This document shows positions 23,805 through 31,351 of a stretch of DNA of 49,543 nt, in pieces. The stretch's first letter is position 1, and every line of letters begins with the position of its first letter. The position numbers and the translations under genes are program-made. The notes under the pieces are model-generated. The model saw only the letters and a program-made list of their open reading frames with translations. It searched no databases and was not told the DNA's origin. The stretch comes from a virus, in IMG/VR virus record IMGVR_UViG_3300038678_000142, positions 1-49,543 of that record; one strand, given 5' to 3'.

Positions 23805-24703
23805 TGGAACTTCCAGAACCAGGAATCTATCACGGAATATCGTTCGCAGAGTACGTGTCGTGGCCTGCGATCAACAGCAGTTCTCTGAAGTGGGCGGAGG
23901 TGTCGCCGTTGCACTGCAAGGCTGCACTCGACGGCAAGATGAACGATGACTCGACAGCAAAGAAGTTCGGTCGTGCGATCCACTGCCGACTATTGGAGCC
24001 GGAGAAGTATAAGGAAGAGTTCATTACCTCGGATAAGTGTTGTGCGAGAACAAAAAAAGAAAATACGCCATGCAAGAGCAATGGAAAGTTCTACGACGGT
24101 GAGAACTGGTTTTGCGGCACGCACAAAACTTCTGATGCAGAGTTGGTTGATTGCATCTCAACTGAGGAAGGCGTCTACGTCGAGAGAATGGCGGAAGCAC
24201 TTCACAATCACGAGTCAATGGTCCTGTTTGCTCGCAAGGGATGGTCCGAAGCATCAATCGTCTACGAATACAAGAACCTGATGTTCAAGTCTCGCTTGGA
24301 TCGTTTTATCAATGACGATAGACCAGTGATCTTAGATATCAAAAGTGCCATTGTCGGCAAGGCGACGCGCGACGCGATGAAAAAATCAGTCACTGAATAC
24401 AAGTGGCACCAGCAGGCGTATTTGTACCAACTTGGCATTGAGATCCTAACCGGAAAACGACCTGATTTTGCGTGGATCTTCATCGAGAAGGGTGAACCGT
24501 TCGACGCGAACGTGATGCCGATCGACGAAGTCTCACGCGAGATTGCGGAACAGGAAGTCAACGAACTTATCGATATCTATCGCAGGGCAAAACGTGCTGA
24601 TCGTTTCCACGGGTATGTCTTCAACGAGTTCAGTATCAAGCCGGGCGGTTTAACCGACTGGGCAATCAAGCAACACGAAAGGATTCACCAATATGACAAC
24701 TGA
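23804..24703 (+). CDS. RecE/exonuclease VIII-like PD-(D/E)XK nuclease
   Basis: A 299-aa exonuclease expected to resect double-stranded ends and make 3' single strands for RecT. Key residues fit the RecE nuclease core: H60 (FGRAIHCRLLEPEKY), E149, D166 (FKSRLDRF), D178-x-K180 (VILDIKSA) and Q204-x3-Y (WHQQAYLY). Unusually, residues 79-107 insert a Cys/His cluster (CCARTKKENTPC and WFCGTHK) that looks like a small zinc finger. It overlaps recT by 11 nt. Confidence 0.85.
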   Translation: MELPEPGIYHGISFAEYVSWPAINSSSLKWAEVSPLHCKAALDGKMNDDSTAKKFGRAIHCRLLEPEKYKEEFITSDKCCARTKKENTPCKSNGKFYDGENWFCGTHKTSDAELVDCISTEEGVYVERMAEALHNHESMVLFARKGWSEASIVYEYKNLMFKSRLDRFINDDRPVILDIKSAIVGKATRDAMKKSVTEYKWHQQAYLYQLGIEILTGKRPDFAWIFIEKGEPFDANVMPIDEVSREIAEQEVNELIDIYRRAKRADRFHGYVFNEFSIKPGGLTDWAIKQHERIHQYDN

Positions 24704-25616
24704 ACTTATTTTGCCACCCGCAAAGAATCCGGGTACTCAGATAATTCTCGATAAGCAGGCGACGATTGAAACGCGGCTGCCGCCGAACGTGAATCCTCAG
24801 AATTTTATGACGGCGGTTGTGACGGAAATGAACTCACTGACTCGTCCCTGCACTCCAGCGTCGATTGCAATTGCTGCATTCAACTGTGCGGTACTGGGAT
24901 TGATACCTGGGTCAGCGTTGGGTCACGCCTACTTCATTCCTTACAAAGGCGTTTGCACGCTTATTCCCGGATACAAGGGTTTTCTCGACCTCGCCTACGG
25001 AAACAAGTTTCTGAAGTCCGTCCACTGCGATGTCGTACTTCGCGGCGAGGAGTTCGACTACTGGAAGGACGAGACGGGTCCGAAGCTGAAGCATCTTGTC
25101 TCGCTTGAACGGAACCTCACGAGAGATAACGTGATGGCGACGTATTGCATCTATCACACGGCTCTCGGCGGTCATGGAATCGTTCTCGTCAACAAGAAAG
25201 AACTGAACAAGATCGACACCGAAAAGAACGTGTGGAAGTCCGACTATGTTTCGATGGCTAAAAAGACGGCGGTTCGCCGTGCTGCCAAGGAATGGAAAAT
25301 AACTCCGTCCCTGGGACTTGCGATTCAGCTCGACGAGCAAGCGGAGCGCGGCGACACACAAACGGCTGACCCTTCATTCGGGAACATCGAAGATCTGACC
25401 GCCGAACCGGAGTCATCCTTCAGTCTGAGCGGTGACGGTGAGAAGCCGAAGTCCGGTTACGATGCAGTACGTGAAGCCGTGGACGCGGTGACTGACCACG
25501 ATTCGATGAAGAAAGCGGTCGAGGTTCTTGTCGAGAACAGCAAGGCGTTGACGGAGGAGCAGAATAACGAACTGAACCAGCTAATCGATGAGAAGGAGGC
25601 GTCAATCGGTGGCTAA
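24693..25616 (+). CDS. recT: RecT single-strand annealing protein
   Basis: A 307-aa RecT-family recombinase. Typical segments are NPQNFMTAVVTEMNS, then AIAAFNCAVLGLIPGSALGHAYFIPYKG and the core LIPGYKGFLDLAYGN, VSMAKKTAVRRAAKEW. It coats and anneals single-stranded DNA produced by the upstream nuclease, for repair and recombination-dependent replication. The acidic C-terminus (from about 225) probably interacts with host proteins or modulates DNA binding. Confidence 0.93.
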   Translation: MTTELILPPAKNPGTQIILDKQATIETRLPPNVNPQNFMTAVVTEMNSLTRPCTPASIAIAAFNCAVLGLIPGSALGHAYFIPYKGVCTLIPGYKGFLDLAYGNKFLKSVHCDVVLRGEEFDYWKDETGPKLKHLVSLERNLTRDNVMATYCIYHTALGGHGIVLVNKKELNKIDTEKNVWKSDYVSMAKKTAVRRAAKEWKITPSLGLAIQLDEQAERGDTQTADPSFGNIEDLTAEPESSFSLSGDGEKPKSGYDAVREAVDAVTDHDSMKKAVEVLVENSKALTEEQNNELNQLIDEKEASIGG

Positions 25617-26010
25617 GAAACGCAAGAAAAAACAGCCTGAAGTGATCACGATCACGGTCAAGCACGCGGTTGCAAAGCTTGTCCTGGAATCGCTCCGGGC
25701 GGAGTATCGGAACCGTCCAGATACGGCCACGAAGGAAACAGGTCTTCTGTTCTGGGCCGCACTGGACGGCAAGAGTCCGGTCGAGAAGATCAGTCTCGAA
25801 ATCGAAACCGAGCGGCTTATGGATGTGATCGTGATTCTGCTGAGGGACAAAGCATCGAAGAGTCAGTACGCGGCTGCCCTGCTCAACCAGGAGATCCACA
25901 GGGCCAATGGACGGCGTGACAGGGCTGCTGATAATACTAAGGCCTCGGAGACCGTTGAATCGGTCGAGGAACTGAAGATTGAATCGGAATTGACAAAACG
26001 GAGCGTGTGA
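25609..26010 (+). CDS. Hypothetical early protein with basic N-terminus
   Basis: A 133-aa protein starting at GTG 25609, set by a perfect AAGGAGG 9 nt upstream. It opens with KKRKKK and a strand-helix (VITITVKHAVAKLVLESLRAEY), then acidic helices (EKISLEIETERLMDVIVILL). It overlaps the end of recT by 8 nt, so its role probably lies in recombination or replication. No family is recognised. Confidence 0.6.
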   Translation: MAKKRKKKQPEVITITVKHAVAKLVLESLRAEYRNRPDTATKETGLLFWAALDGKSPVEKISLEIETERLMDVIVILLRDKASKSQYAAALLNQEIHRANGRRDRAADNTKASETVESVEELKIESELTKRSV

Positions 26011-26059
26011 ATTATGGTGTGGTTGCTGAATGCTTACGAAACAATCAGACAATACATGA

Positions 26060-26144
26060 GGCCGGGAATCCGGCACGTTTTGGAGTTTTACTCCAACAGG
26101 TATCGTAAGTGCCTGAGCAGCGTGTTGGGTTCCCGGCCTTTTTT
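26060..26144 (+). terminator. Branched terminator between recombination and replication genes
   Basis: GGCCGGGAA (26060-26068) pairs with TTCCCGGCC (26130-26138), followed by six T residues. The loop of about 60 nt contains its own hairpin, TTGGA/TCCAA. The 9-bp GC-rich stem plus T run fits a terminator or attenuator just before the replication initiator. Confidence 0.6.
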
Positions 26145-26176
26145 GTTGGTACGGTTTTTTGTTTCGGGAGTCAGGG

Positions 26177-26908
26177 ATGGCCGGTGACTGGATAAAGATT
26201 CACCGAAGAATCGAGAATCATAAAATATGGAAAGACGATCAGTTCAGTCGCGGGCAGGCTTGGATCGACCTGATTATTCTTGCCAATTGGAATGAGGGAT
26301 ACGTGAGAATTCGAGGCAAGAGAGTGCCACTAAAGCGAGGTCAATTGGCTGGAAGTTCGCGATTTTTGGCGGACCGCTGGAAATGGTCCCGAGGCAAGGT
26401 AAACAGGTTCTTGGACGAACTGGAAACGGACCACCAAATAGACCAGCAAAAAAACAACGTAATTACTTTGATAACAATAACTAACTACGACGAGTATCAG
26501 GACGACAGGACCACAGATGCTACCACAGACAGGACCACAAACAGGACCACAGATGCTACCACAGACAGGACCAATAATAAGAAGAAACAAAGAAGAAACA
26601 AAGAAGAAACAAAGAACAACCCTGTTCCATCAGAACTGGACACCGTCGAATTCGGGAACGCTTGGTCTGAGTGGGAACAGCACCGGCGCGAGATCAAAAA
26701 GAAGCTGACTCCGCTGGCCGTTAAAAAGCTGATGAACTCGCTGGTGAAGATGGGGCATGACCGGGCAATTTCGGCGATCCACAATTCTATCGCCCAGGGG
26801 TATACGGGGATCTACGAGGGCAATCAACGCGGAAACGGGAACGCAAAGCCTGAGATGTTTTCCGGGATAAAGGATTTTTTGGAGGAAGACGAGAATGACC
26901 AAAAATGA
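26177..26908 (+). CDS. Replication initiator, O-like, with internal iterons
   Basis: A 243-aa protein. The N-terminal half is a winged helix of the phage replisome-organiser type (WIKIHRRIENHKIWKDDQFSRGQAWIDLI, then GSSRFLADRWKWSRGKVNRFLDEL). A low-complexity linker at about 110-150 is encoded by tandem DNA repeats (26505-26613). The C-terminal helices (LTPLAVKKLMNSLVKMGHDRAISAI) probably recruit the helicase loader. ATG 26177 has GGGAG 6 nt upstream. In lambda, O binds iterons inside its own gene; the same arrangement is seen here. Confidence 0.75.
   Translation: MAGDWIKIHRRIENHKIWKDDQFSRGQAWIDLIILANWNEGYVRIRGKRVPLKRGQLAGSSRFLADRWKWSRGKVNRFLDELETDHQIDQQKNNVITLITITNYDEYQDDRTTDATTDRTTNRTTDATTDRTNNKKKQRRNKEETKNNPVPSELDTVEFGNAWSEWEQHRREIKKKLTPLAVKKLMNSLVKMGHDRAISAIHNSIAQGYTGIYEGNQRGNGNAKPEMFSGIKDFLEEDENDQK
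26505..26576 (+). repeat. Six tandem 12-bp iterons, probable replication origin
   Basis: Six consecutive 12-bp units: ACAGGACCACAG, ATGCTACCACAG, ACAGGACCACAA, ACAGGACCACAG, ATGCTACCACAG, ACAGGACCAATA. They share an ACCACA core and two subtypes, with four copies of ACAGGACCA at 26505, 26529, 26541 and 26565. They lie in frame in the initiator gene, as the lambda ori does in O. Confidence 0.65.
26581..26613 (+). repeat. Three 11-bp purine-rich repeats beside the iterons
   Basis: GAAGAAACAAA is repeated exactly at 26581, 26592 and 26603, with no pyrimidine other than C on the top strand. Eleven-bp phasing equals about one helical turn. A+T- and purine-rich tracts next to iterons usually act as the DNA-unwinding element of an origin. 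Confidence 0.55.
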
Positions 26909-27461
26909 ATTCGCTGCCGCTCTCGCGGTTCTGGAAGCCGGGATCGGAAAATCACTCATCGGTGAACAGGTCAAAGTTTGGTTTGACTGTCTGTCCGATT
27001 TGCCGATCGAAGCCTTGCAAACCGGAATTAAGCTTTATCTCTGCCAGGGCGACGATTGGCCGTCAATCGCCAAGATTCGGAAGCTGGCCAGTTCTGCGAT
27101 GCACGGGGAGTGCCTGTCGTTCGGTGAAGCCTTCGATTTGATGATATCCGCTGTTCGGAAGCACGGATTCTACGACGAGCCGGCAGCGCGTGAGAAACTG
27201 GACGATCTCACGTGGCAGGCGGTCAGAGGATTAGGCGGCTGGGAGGCTGCGTGCGACTCACCAGTGGACCAGAGGGCCACGATGCGGGCTCAGTTCCGGA
27301 TGATCTACGAAGGGCTGAGGAGCCGCGAGGAGTCCCACAGGGCTTTGCCAGAGGGGCTTCGTCCGAGTATAGAGAATCCGAACAATCAATTGCCGGAGTC
27401 TGTACGGCCCCGGTTGCCGGAAGTCACCAAGGTTGCTGATAGCATGAAAATCACGGGGTGA
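26895..27461 (+). CDS. Putative helicase loader (P/G39P-like)
   Basis: A 188-aa protein coded immediately after the O-like initiator and overlapping it by 14 nt. The N-terminal helices (MTKNEFAAALAVLEAGIGKSL, VWFDCLSDLPIEALQTGIKLYL, DWPSIAKIRKLASSA) follow the pattern of phage helicase loaders of the G39P type, and the tail is proline-rich and flexible. It probably brings the host replicative helicase to the origin. No phage helicase or polymerase gene is visible, so host enzymes would be used. Confidence 0.6.
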   Translation: MTKNEFAAALAVLEAGIGKSLIGEQVKVWFDCLSDLPIEALQTGIKLYLCQGDDWPSIAKIRKLASSAMHGECLSFGEAFDLMISAVRKHGFYDEPAAREKLDDLTWQAVRGLGGWEAACDSPVDQRATMRAQFRMIYEGLRSREESHRALPEGLRPSIENPNNQLPESVRPRLPEVTKVADSMKITG

Positions 27462-27475
27462 AGGGAGTTGCTGAC

Positions 27476-27910
27476 GTGGCAAATCGAAAGAAGAGCAGTC
27501 GCGAGGATCATTTTAAAATATTTTGGAATGAGCTTGCCCCGAGTGGGTGGAATCCGGTCGAGGAACACCGGTTTCATCCAGTAAGGCAATGGCGTTTTGA
27601 TTTCGCGTGGCCGACGAGAAAGATTGCTGTCGAGATTGAGGGTGGAACATTTACCGGCGGTCGTCACACGATCGGCCCTGGTCACCACAACGATTGTGAA
27701 AAGTATAACCAAGCGGTGTTTCTCGGATGGAGGGTGTTGCGGTACACGTCTCAGCACCTTGAGCGAGAGCCGTCGCGAGTAATTGACGAAGTCGTCGCAT
27801 TTTTGAAAGGAAGACCGATATGCCAGGAGAAGAAACCACCATTGCGGAAGAGACGGAAACCGAAGAATCGAAAAGCGAAAAGTACCACCGTGAAACGGTC
27901 GCGGAACTGA
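27476..27910 (+). CDS. Small PD-(D/E)XK endonuclease, resolvase-like
   Basis: A 144-aa nuclease. The core RQWRFDFAWPTRKIAVEIEGG shows the acidic pair F-D...-E-I-E of the restriction-endonuclease fold, followed by ECKYNQAVFLGWRVLRYT-like helices (here CEKYNQAVFLGWRVLRY). In phages this type replaces RusA-like Holliday resolvases or acts as a debranching nuclease. GTG 27476 has GGGAG 8 nt upstream; GTG 27458 is in frame but weaker. The strongly basic tail (RKRRKPKNRKAK) probably binds DNA. It overlaps the next gene by 91 nt. Confidence 0.7.
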   Translation: MANRKKSSREDHFKIFWNELAPSGWNPVEEHRFHPVRQWRFDFAWPTRKIAVEIEGGTFTGGRHTIGPGHHNDCEKYNQAVFLGWRVLRYTSQHLEREPSRVIDEVVAFLKGRPICQEKKPPLRKRRKPKNRKAKSTTVKRSRN

Positions 27911-28374
27911 TCACGAAAAGGCACGAGGTTCGGGAAGCGGAGAGCGTTCACGAGTCGAAAAAGCTAGAAGCCAAGAACGCGAAGATCAACCTCGAAGCCA
28001 AGCAGGAGCGAATGAATCGACTTGTCGATCAGCTTGAGGATATCGAGAACGGGAACTACCAGCCGATGCTCGACTTTCCTGAAGATGATCCGGTTGACGA
28101 CCCAGCAGGCACAACAAGCATCGAAGATTTGGGCATTCCCGATGGCCAGACGGAGAAGTTGCTGGGGTCGGAGATCGAGACGGTCGCCGATCTCGAAGTC
28201 GCGATCAAGGATGGGAAGATCCAGCACATCAGCGGGATTGGACCAGCGGCAATCGACAAGATCACGGACATTTACATGGCATGGCGAAATAGCAATCCCA
28301 TGCCGATTGTGGATGACGACCCTGAACCTGCTGACGATGAAGCTGGAGGCGAGACTGTAACGGAGAAAACATAA
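27820..28374 (+). CDS. Coiled-coil protein with helix-hairpin-helix motif
   Basis: A 184-aa acidic protein. A coiled coil at about 20-75 (ETVAELITKRHEVREAESV, KKLEAKNAKINLEAKQERM) precedes a C-terminal domain with IEDLGIPDGQTEKLLGSEI and the helix-hairpin-helix HISGIGPAAIDKI, which contacts DNA non-specifically. GGAAG lies 6 nt before the ATG. Its long overlap with the nuclease gene suggests the two work together, perhaps at branched DNA. Confidence 0.65.
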   Translation: MPGEETTIAEETETEESKSEKYHRETVAELITKRHEVREAESVHESKKLEAKNAKINLEAKQERMNRLVDQLEDIENGNYQPMLDFPEDDPVDDPAGTTSIEDLGIPDGQTEKLLGSEIETVADLEVAIKDGKIQHISGIGPAAIDKITDIYMAWRNSNPMPIVDDDPEPADDEAGGETVTEKT

Positions 28375-28381
28375 CGAAACA

Positions 28382-28445
28382 CCCCTCGGGCTGATGCTCC
28401 CGGATGCTTTGTCAGACTCCTTATCCGACAGCCCGAGGGGATTTT
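28382..28445 (+). terminator. Terminator at the end of the replication operon
   Basis: A 12-bp perfect stem CCCCTCGGGCTG (28382-28393) with CAGCCCGAGGGG (28429-28440) is followed by ATTTTAAG. The loop is 35 nt. Its edges (AACAC before, GGGGATTTTAA after) resemble those of the terminator at 43953 and of other intergenic elements in this region. Confidence 0.7.
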
Positions 28446-28448
28446 AAG

Positions 28449-28505
28449 ACAACGGAAGAACCCCGCGTTCACTCGTGGGACAAACAAATCAAGCGAGAAC
28501 TGAAA
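28449..28505 (+). repeat. Intergenic start-associated element, copy 1
   Basis: The gap before the 28506 gene carries GGAAGAACCCC, TTCACTCGTGGG and AAGCGAGAAC just upstream of the ATG. The last block matches the one before the gene at 32214 (AAGCGAGAACAAAAG). It belongs to the dispersed family described in the findings. Confidence 0.4.
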
Positions 28506-28673
28506 ATGAGCGAATCGACGGAACGAAAACAACGGATGATGCACTGGACGTGCCGGAAGTGCAGCCACAAATGGGATACGCGGATTCCGATGGAACAGAA
28601 TTCAATGTTTCAGGACGACGCGCATGAAAAAACGATCTGCGATAAGTGCATCGACGAGATGGGGCAGCGGTGA
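28506..28673 (+). CDS. 55-aa zinc-ribbon protein
   Basis: A 55-aa protein with CRKCSHKW and CDKCIDEM knuckles, a compact four-cysteine zinc ribbon. ATG 28506 is used because the longer frame runs back into the upstream terminator. Small ribbons such as this are common in this part of the genome; role unknown. Confidence 0.6.
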   Translation: MSESTERKQRMMHWTCRKCSHKWDTRIPMEQNSMFQDDAHEKTICDKCIDEMGQR

Positions 28674-28729
28674 CGAAAGGTTCATTGTACTTATTTTATA
28701 GGGCGAACGTACTAGAAAAGGGCATAGCT

Positions 28730-29347
28730 ATGGGCAAGAGTAAGTCATCCGCATTAGAGCTGATCCAGCATGTCTGGGATCATAACCGGGAAGGCACTGG
28801 CTTTTCCTGGGAGAGGTTGAACCAGTCGATGTATTCGTCAGTGAAATTGGCGATCGGGTCCGGTTTAAAGTTCGGGAAATCAGACTTTGAATACATCGCA
28901 GAGAAGATGCGGGTGGGGTATTGGTGTGGGGCCGATGGTGGCGAGCCTTGGTATTCGCTTGCAATCAAGATGGGTAACTCCAGTGCGATCGCAGCATTTG
29001 AGCAATGGAAGAACCGAAAACCATTTCTGATTCAAACAGACTTTGAAAAGCCGGTAAGGATCAGGATGCAGGTCGGTTCAAGGTTCTGGTGGACGAAAGA
29101 TTTCGAGGAGAGATTTTACGTCACTCTAACCAGCTTCTCTGGAGATCAAGACTACATCACAGCAGTCACCTACAAAGAACGACCAGAGCCTCAAAAATGC
29201 AAATGGTGCAATCAACAGGAGCATCAATACGACAGTGTAAAAATAAAACGGCGTTTCAAAATAACCCATAAAGATATCAAAGATTATCACGCGGCATTGA
29301 AAGACTTAAAAAAGGAAAGAGAAGAGAAATCCATGTCGGCAGCTTAA
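28730..29347 (+). CDS. Hypothetical protein with C-terminal Cys knuckle
   Basis: A 205-aa protein. ATG 28730 has AAAGGG 7 nt upstream; an in-frame GTG at 28670 is an alternative. The sequence is rich in aromatic residues (MRVGYWCGADGGEPWYSLAIKMG, QVGSRFWWTKDFEERFYVTL) with a CKWCNQQEH knuckle and a lysine-rich helical tail. I do not recognise the family. Confidence 0.5.
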   Translation: MGKSKSSALELIQHVWDHNREGTGFSWERLNQSMYSSVKLAIGSGLKFGKSDFEYIAEKMRVGYWCGADGGEPWYSLAIKMGNSSAIAAFEQWKNRKPFLIQTDFEKPVRIRMQVGSRFWWTKDFEERFYVTLTSFSGDQDYITAVTYKERPEPQKCKWCNQQEHQYDSVKIKRRFKITHKDIKDYHAALKDLKKEREEKSMSAA

Positions 29348-29348
29348 C

Positions 29349-29396
29349 GAACCGGTAAGGGTTACTCCCACGCCACTGTAGCGGAAAGATACAAAA
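29349..29396 (+). repeat. Intergenic start-associated element, copy 2
   Basis: After the stop of the previous gene come CCGGTAAG, ACTCCCACGCCAC and GTAGCGGAAAG, then the ATG. ACTCCCACGC recurs near 31627 and similar blocks precede other genes downstream. Confidence 0.4.
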
Positions 29397-29687
29397 ATGA
29401 TCGCAACAAACAATATCGGCCAACAGGATAACTGGCGTGGTGTGGATCGCGGAACAGGTGATTCGTTTACGACCACCACGTTTGCGAACGTCACGGCTGA
29501 TGGTTGTATTGCGATGGTTGACGAAGATTGGATTGAGATTTGGTATCGGGAAGATTTCCTCGAATTTATCTCCGAGGGTGTTCCATCCCTTTGGATGCAC
29601 GGAATCATAAAGGGGCGGTCCCTGAAGTTCGTCAAGTTGCCGTGTACGAGGTATGCACGCGGCCGAACGGGGAAAGGGGCGGGCTGA
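29397..29687 (+). CDS. Hypothetical protein
   Basis: A 96-aa protein with a polar glycine/threonine-rich start (NWRGVDRGTGDSFTTTTFANV) and an aromatic acidic centre (EDWIEIWYREDFLEFI). It stands alone between two intergenic gaps. No motif is recognised, and no strong ribosome site precedes it. Confidence 0.45.
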   Translation: MIATNNIGQQDNWRGVDRGTGDSFTTTTFANVTADGCIAMVDEDWIEIWYREDFLEFISEGVPSLWMHGIIKGRSLKFVKLPCTRYARGRTGKGAG

Positions 29688-29773
29688 CCTGATCAAGACA
29701 CACCAAGAATAAACCGAGACTTTAGCGTTGCTTACTAGTGACGTTGGGGAGTTGGGAGACGACGCCCTTACCT

Positions 29774-29799
29774 TCCGGTGCATAGGTCAACCGGGTTTT
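29774..29799 (+). terminator. Weak terminator before ASCH-like gene
   Basis: CCGGT (29774-29778) pairs with ACCGG (29789-29793), followed by G and five T. The 5-bp stem makes it weak. It sits in a 132-nt gap (29688-29819) without a gene. Confidence 0.35.
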
Positions 29800-29819
29800 T
29801 GAAACAACTGAGGAAAACC

Positions 29820-30548
29820 ATGACAACGAAAATCAAAACACGACGCCTGATCCTCACCCCGCACGAAGCGTCTGGCATCCCCGGCGGTACGGTTACGCAG
29901 ATACGGCGTGTGGTTGATCCGCAGCCGCCAAGTATCGAGGCAGTGAAAGAGTTGGCCGGAATCGGGTACGACTGGATTGAGCCTAACGGCACGTTTGATT
30001 ACTGGCGTGTCGCTGGTCCCGTTTGGGCTGTCAAGGAATTGATGGGGTTGGAAAAAAGCCCCAAGCTGAAATGCCCGTTCGGATATCCAGGGCAGCGGCT
30101 GTGGTGCGCGGAGACTCACCAATTTAAGTGGCCTGAAGATTGCTTCGATCCTGAAATTAACGGACTGTTTGAGGATTGGGCCGAAGCTGTTTACCGAGCA
30201 GACGGCTATGACATTTCTGATTTATGTGATGCTGACACTGGCGAGGATCTTCATTGGCTCCCATCGTCCCAGATGCCGCGTTCCGCCTGCCGTACCGTGG
30301 TCGAGGTGCTGTCCGTTCGATTTGAGACGTTGCAGTCGATCACTCCAAAAGATGCAATCGCTGCGGGCGTACCAACCGAGCCGTATGAAGGGACTCTGAA
30401 TGGTGAGCCTGCAACGATTTATCCAACAGATCCAGTCTATATGTTTGGGGCGTCGTGGAATTTGATTCACAAAGTTGGAAGCCCAACCGACTGGAACGCA
30501 AACCCATTCGTTTGGGTCGCGGACGTGAAACCGTGCGAGAAGGAATAG
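29820..30548 (+). CDS. ASCH/PUA-like phage protein
   Basis: A 242-aa protein. ATG 29820 (MTTKIKTRRLIL) is used; GAGG lies 8 nt upstream. QIRRVVDPQPP near the start, CPFGYPGQRLWCAETHQFKW in the middle and the C-terminal WDANP-like block (here WNANPFVWVADV) match a phage family with an ASCH-type fold that probably binds RNA or modified nucleotides. The function in phages is unknown. Confidence 0.6.
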   Translation: MTTKIKTRRLILTPHEASGIPGGTVTQIRRVVDPQPPSIEAVKELAGIGYDWIEPNGTFDYWRVAGPVWAVKELMGLEKSPKLKCPFGYPGQRLWCAETHQFKWPEDCFDPEINGLFEDWAEAVYRADGYDISDLCDADTGEDLHWLPSSQMPRSACRTVVEVLSVRFETLQSITPKDAIAAGVPTEPYEGTLNGEPATIYPTDPVYMFGASWNLIHKVGSPTDWNANPFVWVADVKPCEKE

Positions 30549-30597
30549 CTCACGCATGCGGCATTTTGCAACAGATTGAGGAAATTATGGATGCGAT

Positions 30598-30852
30598 ATG
30601 AAAATATTCGACCCGAACAAAATAAAGCCAGGGGAGTCATTATCTGGCGTCATCTTTAAGTGCGATCTGTGCGGGCGTCGTGGGCGATGGTCGATATCAT
30701 GGTCTCGATTCTGTGGGATCGATGATAGTTTTCCAGAGACACTGTTTTCGTGTGGATGCAGAGTCCCGGACGAGACAGAGGCAGAGATTCTAAGGCGGCG
30801 TAAGATTAAGTCTGGCGGGCGTAATGTCAGGTCTGCCAGGAAAGGGTGCTGA
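30598..30852 (+). CDS. Zinc-ribbon protein
   Basis: An 84-aa protein with CDLCGRRG and FSCGCRVP, a four-Cys ribbon flanked by a basic tail (RRRKIKSGGRNVRSARKGC). GAGGAAA lies in front, and an ATG in another frame lies 10 nt upstream. It resembles the other small ribbon proteins of this region. Confidence 0.55.
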   Translation: MKIFDPNKIKPGESLSGVIFKCDLCGRRGRWSISWSRFCGIDDSFPETLFSCGCRVPDETEAEILRRRKIKSGGRNVRSARKGC

Positions 30853-30913
30853 CGACGGTGGAAGTGAATATCACGCAGCGAAAAATCAAACACTTTGAAG
30901 GGAGAATTAGACC

Positions 30914-31057
30914 GTGACAAAACTGGAGATTATGACGAAAGCGTTTTCCGCACTGGGTGACACGCAAATTAAACGGATGAAGCAATACGTTGATGCTGGG
31001 AGAAAGTTCCTCTGCGGTAATAATTACCTTTTGTATTGCAAGGACGGGATGGGCTGA
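30914..31057 (+). CDS. 47-aa small protein
   Basis: A GTG start at 30914 has AAGGGAG 9 nt upstream, one of the better ribosome sites here. The 47 residues are helical and basic (FSALGDTQIKRMKQYVDAGRKFLCGNNYLLYC). The same frame stays open for 73 codons after its TGA (31055-31057), which is unusual. Function unknown. Confidence 0.55.
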   Translation: MTKLEIMTKAFSALGDTQIKRMKQYVDAGRKFLCGNNYLLYCKDGMG

Positions 31058-31351
31058 CCCGGTGCTGTTGCAGGTGGCGGTCCGCTACTAAAAACCACTG
31101 TCAGTGGTGCCAACTTAAGCCAAAGTCAAAGGAACAGATGGGGTCCGCAGATTAATATTCTTACGGATGCAGTATTGACGGTTGATAACGAAGGCTTCCT
31201 TGGCATGTTGGAAAAATGCACAAACACGACACTCAAAGCAGCCGTGAACAGAACCTACAAGAATCGTTTTGAAGAGTAGTGCGAAGAAATGGAAACTCAC
31301 GCAGCGTCTAACGCAGCGGTAAGTATTGTCTTTTCAATTGGAGGTGATGTG
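31058..31351 (+). other. Gap with 15-bp palindrome and open frame lacking a start
   Basis: No gene with a start is seen. ACCACTG-T-CAGTGGT (31094-31108) is a perfect 15-bp palindrome, operator-like or a tight hairpin. From 31058 to 31279 the frame of the preceding 47-aa gene stays open, so this may be a broken C-terminal extension. The segment 31277-31322 contains a copy of the dispersed element (TAGTGCGAAGAAAT, ACTCACGCAGCG and GCAGCGGTAAG). Confidence 0.35.

Noticed and set aside
26060-26138. tRNA gene
   Set aside because: The acceptor-like stem and a UUU anticodon-like loop are present, but there is no T-loop consensus, no D-loop GG, and position 32 is wrong. It fits a terminator better.
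26014-26187. 57-codon ORF between the recT region and the initiator
   Set aside because: It spans the terminator stem and T run and overlaps the initiator start, with no ribosome site. The frame is probably accidental.
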